64,000 nt of DNA from Rhizobium sp. (GTDB lineage: Bacteria > Pseudomonadota > Alphaproteobacteria > Rhizobiales > Rhizobiaceae), in the NCBI GenBank assembly GCA_027533385.1, contig JAPZUE010000038.1, positions 1-64,000 of the forward strand. The letters are read 5' to 3'. Positions 8,861-16,237 of this stretch are shown one piece after another (the stretch's first letter is position 1; every line of letters starts with the position of its first letter). The notes under the pieces were generated by a model. That model worked only from the letters and a program-made list of their open reading frames with translations. It was not told where the DNA came from and did no database searches. The translations under genes and the position numbers were made by a program.

Positions 8861-9181
8861 TCAGGGACCCGACCGCCACTCCTGCGTCGACTTGCAAGGA
8901 TCACAAACGCGGTGCCCAGGACCTGACGAAATCATCGGCACTTTGCACCTCATACACAGCCTATCAACCTGAGCGGCGATATCGACACCACGCGCTCGGG
9001 GATGGCCTTTGTAGAGCAAGCCGATCCGCACGGTTTTCGTGACGACACTGTTATAGGTCCGGCCCATAGCGACGCAAAGATCGCGTATGGTGAGCCCTGA
9101 TTTCGCCAAGTCGATCAGCTTCTGGGTCTTCCGATATCGTCCACGATTCTGGTTCTTTTGTCTGCTCCATGGTATGCTCAC
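8861..9181 (-). CDS. Small HTH/zinc-ribbon protein, unknown
   Basis: 106 residues from GTG 9181; longer forms would run into the divergent gene's promoter region. A helix-turn-helix-like stretch (KSGLTIRDLCVAMGRTYNSV) is at about residues 26-45, and a zinc ribbon (CMRCKVPM then CDPC) is near the C-terminus. A DNA-binding regulator of the island is plausible. Start choice is uncertain because the Shine-Dalgarno is weak. It is divergent from the gene at 9242. Confidence 0.62.
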   Translation of the reverse strand: MSIPWSRQKNQNRGRYRKTQKLIDLAKSGLTIRDLCVAMGRTYNSVVTKTVRIGLLYKGHPRARGVDIAAQVDRLCMRCKVPMISSGPGHRVCDPCKSTQEWRSGP

Positions 9182-9241
9182 TCTAATGTTTCCATTGAGT
9201 GTGCTGCGCCATTCCATCGGCCGCAAAAGGAATTTTGTCCT

Positions 9242-9568
9242 ATGCCGCAGTTTAGACCGGACCGTGTGAGGCCTGAGTATAAGCCTTATGTTGACACCAT
9301 CCGCCATCAGCATGGAGACGAAAGAATCACCGACGTGATCGAGCGCTACCATGCGGGCGGGTATCATCGAGATGAAGCAATGGACGTGCTCGGCATTGAC
9401 TACATCGGGACGTGGTATGAGCTTTGGATGTCGTACGACGTCGATAGACCTGAGCCCGATTTAGAGGAGGAAGAGCGTCAGCTGGAAGTGATGCGTCTCC
9501 TACTCGACGGAAAAGAGGTGCCGCAAGAGCTGCGGCAACCGGCATGGTGGAAGCCGACTATCAACTAG
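9242..9568 (+). CDS. Small acidic protein of unknown function
   Basis: 108 residues from ATG 9242, which follows an AAAGGA at 9226-9231. It contains helix-turn-helix-like text around residues 25-45 (ERYHAGGYHRDEAMDVLGID) and an acidic run EEEER. It is divergent from the zinc-ribbon gene on its left. Its TAG stop shares a CTAG tetramer with the stop of the convergent gene on its right. I do not recognise a family. Confidence 0.6.
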   Translation: MPQFRPDRVRPEYKPYVDTIRHQHGDERITDVIERYHAGGYHRDEAMDVLGIDYIGTWYELWMSYDVDRPEPDLEEEERQLEVMRLLLDGKEVPQELRQPAWWKPTIN

Positions 9569-9966
9569 AACCCGTGTTTGACATCTACGGCAGCCAAAAC
9601 GACCTTGATGTGATCATCAATCTCTGACAGCTCGATCATGTGACCTGGTCGCTCGATGCTGCCAGCCGTGAATCCGATGTTCTGCGCCATGTGCTCCATG
9701 ATCGCATCGACTGCATCGTCTTGGTATGCATTGCCCATATTGTCCCAGCTTAGCGAGTATCCGGGAGCATGATCGACGCACTGCTCAAGCTGGAAATAAA
9801 CGCGTGATCCGAGTTGAGAGATGTGTTTCAGGTAAGCCTTCAGGATTTCGAACTGGCGCTCATTGAGTATGACGCTGCACCCCTCCGCGATCATCTGGGG
9901 ACAGATAAAAAGCAGCGCTTGGGTGTAATCGCGAAGGCCGTCGTCATTCGCCGGAACTAGTCTCAT
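9565..9966 (-). CDS. Unknown protein, last gene of zinc-ribbon operon
   Basis: 133 residues, acidic, no cysteine pairs and no membrane segment. It starts in an ATGA overlap with the upstream gene, so it is translationally coupled as the distal gene of the leftward operon that begins at 13562. No family recognised. Confidence 0.65.
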   Translation of the reverse strand: MRLVPANDDGLRDYTQALLFICPQMIAEGCSVILNERQFEILKAYLKHISQLGSRVYFQLEQCVDHAPGYSLSWDNMGNAYQDDAVDAIMEHMAQNIGFTAGSIERPGHMIELSEIDDHIKVVLAAVDVKHGF

Positions 9967-10583
9967 ATCTGCTCTCCTCGCATGATCATCTCAATCTCGG
10001 CGATGATCGCATCCCGTTTGATTTCGTCTATGGTTGAAGCCAGTGTCGTGTCGATGGCGATTTCATAACCGCGCCGACGGAGCCGAAATTTAACCTCATG
10101 ATGCGCACCAATGGCCTGGTCGACAGCCAGCAGTTTCCTCCGGATTTCAGCCAACTCCTGGTCAGTGCCGTCAAGCCTCAGGTCCGGGTCAAGGAATGGA
10201 CGGCATTCGATCTCAATGTGCTTCGCCAGGTCCATAGACGCACCTTCATCGGTCTCGATAGGATGCTGAAGACGGTAAACCTGCAGAGGTGTCAGGTGCC
10301 GATCTCTGCCGTATGCGACCTGCATCGCAATCGACATCCTGACGGCCATACGTGCTTGCTCTTCGCCCTCATAGTCCGGCGACCACGGCAACAGATCAGA
10401 CCACGCCTTTACCGCTTCAACCGAGCGCTGATGTTGGACAGGATGGAAATCGAGAAAAGCATCGGCCCAAGCTCGAATATCGATCTCGTGCTCTTTCTGT
10501 ACCTTTTGAAAAAGCTCGATCCAGTCACGATTACGGTTGGCGAAGAAGCCTGCTTTGAACTCGTCGGGAACGTTATCGTTCAT
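9963..10583 (-). CDS. Unknown operon protein
   Basis: 206 residues from ATG 10583, which overlaps the upstream stop as ATGA; the frame is open to 10664, but the overlap decides the start. The first half is Trp-rich (DWIELFQ, RAWADAFLDFH, WSDLLPW). The second half is charged and probably helical. There are no cysteine pairs. ATGA overlaps on both sides tie it into the same polycistron. Function unknown. Confidence 0.65.
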   Translation of the reverse strand: MNDNVPDEFKAGFFANRNRDWIELFQKVQKEHEIDIRAWADAFLDFHPVQHQRSVEAVKAWSDLLPWSPDYEGEEQARMAVRMSIAMQVAYGRDRHLTPLQVYRLQHPIETDEGASMDLAKHIEIECRPFLDPDLRLDGTDQELAEIRRKLLAVDQAIGAHHEVKFRLRRRGYEIAIDTTLASTIDEIKRDAIIAEIEMIMRGEQI

Positions 10584-10939
10584 TCTGCGCTCCAGTGTTT
10601 GTCGCAGCGGACACGCCACCATCTTTCCTGCTTTAGCCTTCCAGGCTGGCCACAATACCAGCATAAAACCAGCGCTCGGTCGGCGGCATGTTTCACAATT
10701 CCTTCGACCTCGTCAGTGCGGTCCCCGGGATAGAGATAAGAGACCCGGAGACTGCCAAATTTCTCGTGCGCCGAGAGAAAACCTAAACCCTCTATCTCAG
10801 CAAAATCGCGGACAAGGTCATCCAGGATCGCATGCCATCCTTCGCCGACGAAATAGCCAGAACGGGCACGATCAACGTCACCATCGAAGACGGCAACTTG
10901 TCGTCGGCGCTCCTCCATCTGTTCTTGTGTAGCCGTCAT
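10580..10939 (-). CDS. Zinc-ribbon paralogue 5 (GW/EKFG family)
   Basis: 119 residues from ATG 10939, preceded by AAAGGCGG. It shares the architecture of its four upstream neighbours: an N-terminal GEGWHAILDDL segment, a central HEKFGSLRVSY strand, and a C-terminal ribbon CWYCGQPG...WWRVRCDKH with zinc ligands C-x2-C and C-x2-H. This resembles an uncharacterised family common in phages and genomic islands (EKFG-LR core with CxxCG...LCDxH). Nucleic-acid or protein binding is plausible but unproven. Confidence 0.75.
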   Translation of the reverse strand: MTATQEQMEERRRQVAVFDGDVDRARSGYFVGEGWHAILDDLVRDFAEIEGLGFLSAHEKFGSLRVSYLYPGDRTDEVEGIVKHAADRALVLCWYCGQPGRLKQERWWRVRCDKHWSAE

Positions 10940-10958
10940 TATCGAGCCGCCTTTCGCG

Positions 10959-11417
10959 CTATCCACTCGCCGTAATGTTTGTCACACAGCAGACGCCGTA
11001 CCACCCTTCAACGACGCGCATCTCGCCTCGCTCTCCGCATTCTTCACAGATGTGAGCAGCGCGGCCGATAACCTGCTCTTTGATGATGCCGATCATTTCA
11101 GCTACCGGCGTCGGCTCAGGCGGATCGATGTCGTCGACCCATTCCATAAAGCCGTCCACATCCGGCCGCTCGTAGGGTGCCGGTCGGACGTAGATTCTTA
11201 GCTCGCCGAATTTCTCCTTGACCTGACGGACGTACCATTTCCGGGTCTCTCCATGGTGTTTGAGGACGCCTTCCAGCTGCTCGCAGAAATCGGTCAGCAG
11301 AGGCCACCAACCTTGATTGATGGTGATCAGATATCGCCAGTCCTCGTCCGCATTCGAAGGATTGAAGAGGTCGGAAAAGCGCTCGCGGATGTAGGCGACA
11401 TAATCATCATGCGTCAT
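10959..11417 (-). CDS. Zinc-ribbon paralogue 4, 3' end apparently frameshifted
   Basis: 152 residues. It has the family N-terminal NQGWWPLLTDFCEQL, the central KEKFGELRIYV and the first half of the ribbon, ICEECGERG. After EGWYGV (about 10986) the frame runs out as CCVTNITASG, whereas the adjacent frame reads LCDKHYGEWIARKAAR and stops in a TAATG overlap with the next gene. That is exactly the family's second zinc knuckle and the coupling seen elsewhere in the operon. A 2-bp insertion or equivalent frameshift, or a sequencing error, is therefore likely. It overlaps the upstream gene by 11 bp. Confidence 0.78.
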   Translation of the reverse strand: MTHDDYVAYIRERFSDLFNPSNADEDWRYLITINQGWWPLLTDFCEQLEGVLKHHGETRKWYVRQVKEKFGELRIYVRPAPYERPDVDGFMEWVDDIDPPEPTPVAEMIGIIKEQVIGRAAHICEECGERGEMRVVEGWYGVCCVTNITASG

Positions 11418-12138
11418 CAGAGCTTCCCCTATTAGCTATCATGGAGGCTTCGTCGGAGAGCCTATGGACGTGGTGTACAATGTCATCAATATCTAACACC
11501 GTGGCGTGGTCGACAGAGGGATCGTAGCGGACTGCGAGGAAAAGCTGCCCCTCAGATTCATTAATTTTGGTGACGTAAATTTTGCCGACGAGGTCACGAT
11601 CTACGACGATTTTTTTGATGTCTGTAAGGGCCTCCCGCAAGATCGGTTCGTTGTGATCTGAGACGTGCAGCCAGACGGTAGAGTGCTTCTGGAAAAGGAT
11701 TGAGACCTCCTCGCGGAAGCGGACGCGCGCGTCGAATGCCTGGACCTGGGCAGTCAGTTTTTCACGGGCTTGGTCTTCATGCTCCTGGCAAAGGTAGAAG
11801 ATTACGCGATCTCCCAGCGGCACCAACTTGCCGTCGGCTCCGCAGTCCTCACACTTATGTTGACTTAAAATGTACAGGCGACGCTGAGCTTCGATGAGCT
11901 GGACACCTTTACCGTCTGTCCACTGCATATCTGCATTCGGCCAGATGTAGGCTTTCAAGCCAGCAATGGTACGCTCAAATCGGACCTCTGCGGGCGACAT
12001 CATGCCTTCGCCGATGTCGGAAACCTCCTGCACAAATGCTGCGACGATGTCGGTCCAGCCGTCCGGAAGAGAACCAACAGAAGAGTTAAAAAGGTCGGGA
12101 GCTAACGCGCGAACGCGGTCAATATTTCCCTGTTTCAT
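11407..12138 (-). CDS. Zinc-ribbon paralogue 3 with C-terminal extension
   Basis: 243 residues from ATG 12138; an in-frame ATG at 12156 is an alternative, and the open frame extends to 12345 inside the previous gene. The first 120 residues match the family (SLPDGWTDIVAAFV; ribbon CEDCG...FYLCQEH). Unlike its paralogues it continues for about 115 residues with an acidic alpha/beta domain (STVWLHVSDHNEPILREAL; IYVTKINESEGQLFLAV). The role of the extension is unknown. Confidence 0.72.
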   Translation of the reverse strand: MKQGNIDRVRALAPDLFNSSVGSLPDGWTDIVAAFVQEVSDIGEGMMSPAEVRFERTIAGLKAYIWPNADMQWTDGKGVQLIEAQRRLYILSQHKCEDCGADGKLVPLGDRVIFYLCQEHEDQAREKLTAQVQAFDARVRFREEVSILFQKHSTVWLHVSDHNEPILREALTDIKKIVVDRDLVGKIYVTKINESEGQLFLAVRYDPSVDHATVLDIDDIVHHVHRLSDEASMIANRGSSDDA

Positions 12139-12220
12139 TGTCCCGTTTACCTCCATCTCTACCCTAAGATTGATTTCGGATGCTGCCTGCTTTGCCTTGC
12201 GCTGGGCCGCGATCAAACCC

Positions 12221-12607
12221 TCACTGCGCAATCCACTTCTCCGACTTTCCAGCACAGAATTCAGGCGAGATACATTTACGGTCCCCGGGCAACCCGCAGA
12301 ACTCGCAGATGACCCGTTGACGCTCATTGAAAAACTGGAGTGCAATGATCAGGGCCAGAGCGCTGCCATCAGTCCATCGCTCGAAGTCCACCAACGGCGC
12401 GGCATAAGCGCGGAAAAGCCCGTCGGGAAGCCGCTCGAAATGCAGTGATACCCATGGCTCCGTATCACCATGATCAACCGAGATAAGAGCGCACTGATGG
12501 CAGAGCCTCGCAATGAGATTCCAATGCCCAGCAGGTAGGGATGTCAGCTTTTCATCCCAGAAATGCGGATACTCATCTTTGAGAAAATCGATCTGTTCCG
12601 GGCTCAT
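12221..12607 (-). CDS. Zinc-ribbon paralogue 2
   Basis: 128 residues from ATG 12607, fixed by an ATGA overlap with the upstream stop. SLPAGHWNLIARLC is the counterpart of the family GW motif, and ERLPDGLFRAYAAPL is the central strand. The C-terminal ribbon is CEFCG followed by a degenerate second half with KCISPEFC, so the usual C-x2-H pair is replaced by cysteines. The divergent ribbon may alter metal binding. Function unknown. Confidence 0.7.
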   Translation of the reverse strand: MSPEQIDFLKDEYPHFWDEKLTSLPAGHWNLIARLCHQCALISVDHGDTEPWVSLHFERLPDGLFRAYAAPLVDFERWTDGSALALIIALQFFNERQRVICEFCGLPGDRKCISPEFCAGKSEKWIAQ

Positions 12608-13026
12608 GACCAACGCCTTTCTTCCATGTGCGTTTGGCACAAGAGTTCCTGGCGACGGTGATCGTGATATTTCAAGGTGCCGACGGACTGGTCACCACAC
12701 ACCTCGCAAGTGTGTCGGGAGCGGTCATTGAAGCGACTGACGATCTGCACCAGCCGCAGCGCCATTTCTCCAGTCCAGTGGCGATGATGTGCCAGAGGAC
12801 GCGCATAGATGACGTATCCCGTCGAAGGGTAGAGGTGCCAGGTAATGGCGACCATTTGAATGGGCAGATCGCAATCCATAAAGCCAGGAGAAAGCTTTTG
12901 GAGATCGTAGAGATCACGGAACAGATCGCTCACGATTTCAGTCCAACCGTCAGGCAAGACAAGGAGGCGAAGATCGGCATAGAACGGAAAATCCGCCATC
13001 AACTGGTCGACAATTTCTCGTTTCAC
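12604..13026 (-). CDS. Zinc-ribbon paralogue 1
   Basis: 140 residues. VLPDGWTEIVSDLFRDL at about residues 23-39 is nearly identical to the motif in paralogue 3. It is followed by a Trp/Tyr-rich central sheet and the ribbon CEVCGDQ...LLCQTH (C-x2-C and C-x2-H). It starts in an ATGA overlap with the metallophosphoesterase gene. Together with the next four genes it forms a tandem family that has diverged strongly in sequence but kept its order of elements. Confidence 0.75.
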   Translation of the reverse strand: MKREIVDQLMADFPFYADLRLLVLPDGWTEIVSDLFRDLYDLQKLSPGFMDCDLPIQMVAITWHLYPSTGYVIYARPLAHHRHWTGEMALRLVQIVSRFNDRSRHTCEVCGDQSVGTLKYHDHRRQELLCQTHMEERRWS

Positions 13027-13562
13027 GACACCACCTCCGCATCTCTCATTGCCGCCGTCAGCGCCTGAAAAGTCATCGGCGCATAGCTGATGTCATAGCA
13101 ATCGACACCACAGTCACGGGACCGGCCGTAAGCAGGCAAGCGACCGTGGCTATGACCATAAAGATGCCAGGAGCCGTGGACTGATGCCGCCCAGGTCCTC
13201 ATCGCAAAGTGATGCAGGATGACCCGTTCACCGGCCTGCTTGCACTCAGCGTAGTGGGTGGGTGTTTGGTCCCAGGCGAGGTCTCTAAGAGATTTCCTGA
13301 CCTCGCCATTGTGCAAATCATGATTGCCCAGGATCAGCCTTTTGCGGCCGTGGAGCCGGTCAAAAATCTGCTTGGTACGGGTCTCATTGTGACAACTGAA
13401 ATCGCCGAGATGCCAAACGACATCGTGCGGTCGAACGACGGAATTCCAGGCGTCTATGATGAACTGATCCATCTCATCCGTGGAAACGAACGGACGAAAG
13501 TCGAGCATACGTGCATGCCCAAAGTGAGTGTCGGCGGTGAAGTAATGCTGGGTAAACGCCAT
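13023..13562 (-). CDS. Calcineurin-like metallophosphoesterase
   Basis: 179 residues with the full metallophosphoesterase set: DTHFGH (residues 11-16), HLGDFSC, GNHD, HHF and YGHSHG. These bind two metal ions and hydrolyse phosphoesters. Small versions of this length are common in phages and islands; the substrate is unknown. It is the first gene of the leftward operon and its end overlaps the next gene as ATGA. An AAGGGA ribosome site lies 9 bp before ATG 13562, within a leader that can fold (13563-13660). Confidence 0.9.
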   Translation of the reverse strand: MAFTQHYFTADTHFGHARMLDFRPFVSTDEMDQFIIDAWNSVVRPHDVVWHLGDFSCHNETRTKQIFDRLHGRKRLILGNHDLHNGEVRKSLRDLAWDQTPTHYAECKQAGERVILHHFAMRTWAASVHGSWHLYGHSHGRLPAYGRSRDCGVDCYDISYAPMTFQALTAAMRDAEVVS

Positions 13563-13660
13563 GATGAAGGTCCCTTGAAAACACGATAAATCCTCTCCAC
13601 CGGCGAAAGACCGGCGGCCGATGCATGGGCATCATAGGTTTATCGTGAAGGCCTTCATGG
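13563..13660 (-). promoter_or_regulatory. Structured leader of the metallophosphoesterase operon
   Basis: Two nested inverted repeats frame this leader. A 9-bp pair (13582-13590 with 13639-13647) is perfect, and an outer ATGAAGG/CCTTCAT pair lies at about 13564-13570 and 13650-13657. Smaller hairpins lie in the loop. The outer arm sits between the ribosome site and ATG 13562, so folding could mask translation initiation. No ligand or protein is known. Confidence 0.45.
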
Positions 13661-13700
13661 TGTGCAGCTCCTGGAGCGCGTTGGCGATGAAAGGAAGATA

Positions 13701-13731
13701 GCGGTACCTTATGGGTACCGCAAGTGGTACC
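13701..13731. promoter_or_regulatory. Possible operator with three GGTACC palindromes
   Basis: GCGGTACC (13701-13708) and GGTACCGC (13714-13721) form an inverted repeat with a 5-bp spacer, and a third GGTACC follows at 13726-13731. They are in the divergent intergenic region between the metallophosphoesterase operon and the primase gene and are followed by an AT-rich stretch. They look like a regulator-binding or replication-control site. Confidence 0.4.
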
Positions 13732-13850
13732 GACTACCCGATTTTTATTTTCTTTGATTAAGTGTCCTAAGGTTAACACACGCTCAACAGATTGGTCGTG
13801 TCAACATATCTCGGCACTTGTGCTTGTTATCGCCAGAAGTCAGCATGAAA

Positions 13851-13891
13851 AAACCGACGGTCATAGAGGCTGCAACCTCTCGCGTCGGTTT
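13851..13891. terminator. Two-tier hairpin before the primase start
   Basis: Outer arms AAACCGACG (13851-13859) and CGTCGGTTT (13883-13891) and inner arms AGAGG/CCTCT (13865-13869, 13876-13880) form a strong stem. Seven A's precede the hairpin on the + strand, so a minus-strand transcript would end in a T run as a good intrinsic terminator. A + strand transcript would carry the hairpin 16 bp before the ATG at 13908. It may be the end of an antisense RNA, an attenuator, or both. Confidence 0.6.
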
Positions 13892-13907
13892 CTCTGGAGA
13901 TATAATC

Positions 13908-15725
13908 ATGATGACTGACGGCGCAGCTTGCGACAATACATATTTGAGAGAGATGTATGGTGAATACCTCGATCTCTCTAGACGCCCAAGCACCGACATA
14001 TTCGACACGATAATCGAGGACACTAAAAACGAGTGGAAGCCAGAAAATGGCTTCGGCGTGGAAGAATACATCAATGCCATCCATCCAAAAGTCCCGGGCA
14101 AAAAGCGTCAAGGTCGAGTGGCCTTCATGCACCGGATAGGTGACGGTGAAGATGGTAAAGGCGATTGGTCGACGACATACTACCCTACTGAGGATGCTGC
14201 AGAGCGTGCGAAGGCATATCTGAACACTGGTGCCGGTAGAGACCTTTACGTATCGATGTCGACCTTCAAGAAGCGCAGGTCAACGTCGGAAGTGTGCACC
14301 ATCGAAAACACTTACCTTGATCTCGATTATCACAAGACGAGCTTCTGGCATCGCAGTGCAGAATCCGTGGCGAAGAACGTAGTGAACGATCTTCAAGAGG
14401 CCGGAAAACCGTTGCCGAGCTTCATCTTATCGTCAGGTCGCGGCCTGCTCTGTGTGTGGTTGCATGAGATGCTGCCAGCAAGAGCCCTCTCGAAGTGGGC
14501 CGCCATTCAAAAACAATTGGGCAAACCTTTGACTCGATACCATCCCGACAAGAGCGCCGCTGATGCTGCCAGGATTTTCAGATTGGTGGGCTCCATCAAT
14601 TCCAAAGCCGACGACAGCCGAAATCGGGTCCAGCTTGTATGGGGCGATCCTAAGAACCTGCATCGGTATAAATTTAACGATCTCGCTGATGCATGGCTGC
14701 CGGAGACAAAGGCAAAATTGATTTCGATGGCCGCCGAGCGCGCGAAGGAAAACGCCGGTAAGCCGAAAAAGCACAGGCGGCCAAATGGTCTTGCGATGGG
14801 TCTTTGGGGCACTCGCATGGAAGATATCGAAAAACTGATCAAGCATCGTGATCCGACAGGTCATGTGGCTACTGGTATGCAAGACAAGTTTTTGTTCATC
14901 TACGCATGCGCTCTTGCTCAAACGACACATCCGGAAGTGATAGTGCCCCTGATGCGTCAGAAGGCATCCCAGTGGTCAGGTGGCACCTGGACTGAGTCTT
15001 CTACCGACGGCGCTATGGGTACTGCCTACAGAAAGGCTGTAGCGGCTCTCGCGGGCGAGACCGTTGAATGGAATGGGAATCCGGTCGATGTTCGGTATCG
15101 GTTCCGTTCATCGACCATCATCGAATGGCTGGATATCTCAGAAGAAGAAATGCGTGATGCCGGTCTACGTGATCTATGCTCGGATGAAATCAAGGCTGAA
15201 CGGTCTGCGGAGCGCTCCAGGGCATGGAGAATTCAAACAAAGGGTCAGAAAACATCGAGACAAGATCAACGTGCTGAGCGTCTCCTAATTGGACGACAGG
15301 CTATTGCTCTTAGAGATAAGGGCCAGTCCTTTACCGATATCTGTGCCGAGCTTGGTAGGTCCCGTGCCTATATATCCGATGCCATTAAAGAAGCTAAGGT
15401 ATATACCAATAATGGGACCTACTCCGTAGGGGCTACGCACTATACTCCGTTCGAAACGCGAACGGTTATTTTTCAGGGCATCTCGGAAACAGACAAGGGT
15501 ACTGATTCCGATTCCAAATCGTCTTCTGAATTTTCAATCAATAATGAAATTAAGAAAGAATCCATCACCCTAACGGGGGCTACGCACTATACTCCGTTCG
15601 AAAAGCGAACGGTTGAGGAAGAGGACGTTTTCCCTGGTGATGTCATCACTGGACCTTGGTTGAAGACGAACGATTTAGTTTCGCTGGAAGACACCTTCGA
15701 TGTCTCTGATCGCAGATATGGATGA
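13908..15725 (+). CDS. AEP-type primase / replication protein
   Basis: 605 residues from ATG 13908 (ATG 13911 follows; TGGAG lies upstream at 13894). An open frame from 13818 would translate the leader hairpin. The core resembles archaeo-eukaryotic primases of the RepB/PrimPol type: acidic pair YLDLDYHK, then LSSGRGLLCVWLH, then ARIFRLVGSINSKA. A C-terminal helix-turn-helix (SFTDICAELGRSRAYISDA) probably binds the origin. The last 120 residues are low-complexity and contain the repeat GATHYTPFE-x-RTV twice. It probably primes replication of the excised island; no separate helicase gene is adjacent. Confidence 0.78.
   Translation: MMTDGAACDNTYLREMYGEYLDLSRRPSTDIFDTIIEDTKNEWKPENGFGVEEYINAIHPKVPGKKRQGRVAFMHRIGDGEDGKGDWSTTYYPTEDAAERAKAYLNTGAGRDLYVSMSTFKKRRSTSEVCTIENTYLDLDYHKTSFWHRSAESVAKNVVNDLQEAGKPLPSFILSSGRGLLCVWLHEMLPARALSKWAAIQKQLGKPLTRYHPDKSAADAARIFRLVGSINSKADDSRNRVQLVWGDPKNLHRYKFNDLADAWLPETKAKLISMAAERAKENAGKPKKHRRPNGLAMGLWGTRMEDIEKLIKHRDPTGHVATGMQDKFLFIYACALAQTTHPEVIVPLMRQKASQWSGGTWTESSTDGAMGTAYRKAVAALAGETVEWNGNPVDVRYRFRSSTIIEWLDISEEEMRDAGLRDLCSDEIKAERSAERSRAWRIQTKGQKTSRQDQRAERLLIGRQAIALRDKGQSFTDICAELGRSRAYISDAIKEAKVYTNNGTYSVGATHYTPFETRTVIFQGISETDKGTDSDSKSSSEFSINNEIKKESITLTGATHYTPFEKRTVEEEDVFPGDVITGPWLKTNDLVSLEDTFDVSDRRYG
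15429..15467 (+). repeat. Hairpin-bearing 39-bp direct repeat, copy 1
   Basis: It differs from copy 2 (15576-15614) by one base in 39, and that base lies in the hairpin loop. Each copy contains the inverted repeat CCGTTCG/CGAACGG with a 5-nt loop (here 15447-15453 and 15459-15465). It lies in the 3' part of the primase gene and encodes GATHYTPFE. Confidence 0.85.
15576..15614 (+). repeat. Hairpin-bearing 39-bp direct repeat, copy 2
   Basis: Second copy of the repeat, 147 bp (49 codons) after the first. Hairpin arms are at 15594-15600 and 15606-15612. Reading frame and stem are both kept. Confidence 0.85.
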
Positions 15726-15738
15726 GGTTAGGATTCTA

Positions 15739-16041
15739 TCATGCGGACGGTACAGGCCGCTCAAGCGTGAACTGGGCCAGATATCTGACCAGCTCGGCAA
15801 CTTCCTGCCGTTCGGATGCAGACACTCCCTGATCGGATATTTTGTCTGCAAGCCCCAGCAGCATTTCGCGGGCCGTCTTGGCGTGATCATCATCGATGTC
15901 GCCGTCTCTGAGCATGCCCTGATATGCCGCCAGGATGAAAGCTCCCTGCTTCGAGATGCCGATCCGCTCGGCCGCCTCAGCAATGTCTTTCTGCCGATTT
16001 CCAAATTCGACGGCATAGCTCTCAATCTGCGTCATTTTCAT
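15739..16041 (-). CDS. Small acidic helical protein, unknown
   Basis: 100 residues, helical, no cysteines, convergent with the primase gene (13 bp between stops). A CGGAG lies just before ATG 16041; ATG 16035 is an alternative. The segment DIAEAAERIGISKQGAFILA could be a helix-turn-helix or a CopG-like helix. No family assigned. Confidence 0.6.
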   Translation of the reverse strand: MKMTQIESYAVEFGNRQKDIAEAAERIGISKQGAFILAAYQGMLRDGDIDDDHAKTAREMLLGLADKISDQGVSASERQEVAELVRYLAQFTLERPVPSA

Positions 16042-16205
16042 TCTCCGATATCTGGACGACCATTAACGTCCACGATGTCAACATTGTCAAAACCGTTGAT
16101 TCAGTTGGGCTTATCGGATTCGTGGCATGGGTAATCTGATGTAAAATAAATCGATAAAATGCATTTTGACTTTCGTCTCTTGCATCGCCGCGTCCCAGTG
16201 TGACG

Positions 16206-16229
16206 GTAATGTTATTACATTGTGACGGG
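16206..16229 (+). promoter_or_regulatory. Possible operator upstream of 16238 gene
   Basis: The near-palindrome GTAATGTTATTAC (16206-16218) is flanked by two TGTGACGG-type direct repeats (about 16199 and 16221), right before the GGGAGATAAAG ribosome site of the gene at 16238. It may be an autoregulatory site. Confidence 0.35.
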
Positions 16230-16237
16230 AGATAAAG

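Noticed and set aside
13711..13761. 16-codon leader peptide (ATG 13711)
   Set aside because: Short frame over the GGTACC repeats with only a distant purine tract; more likely a regulatory DNA site.
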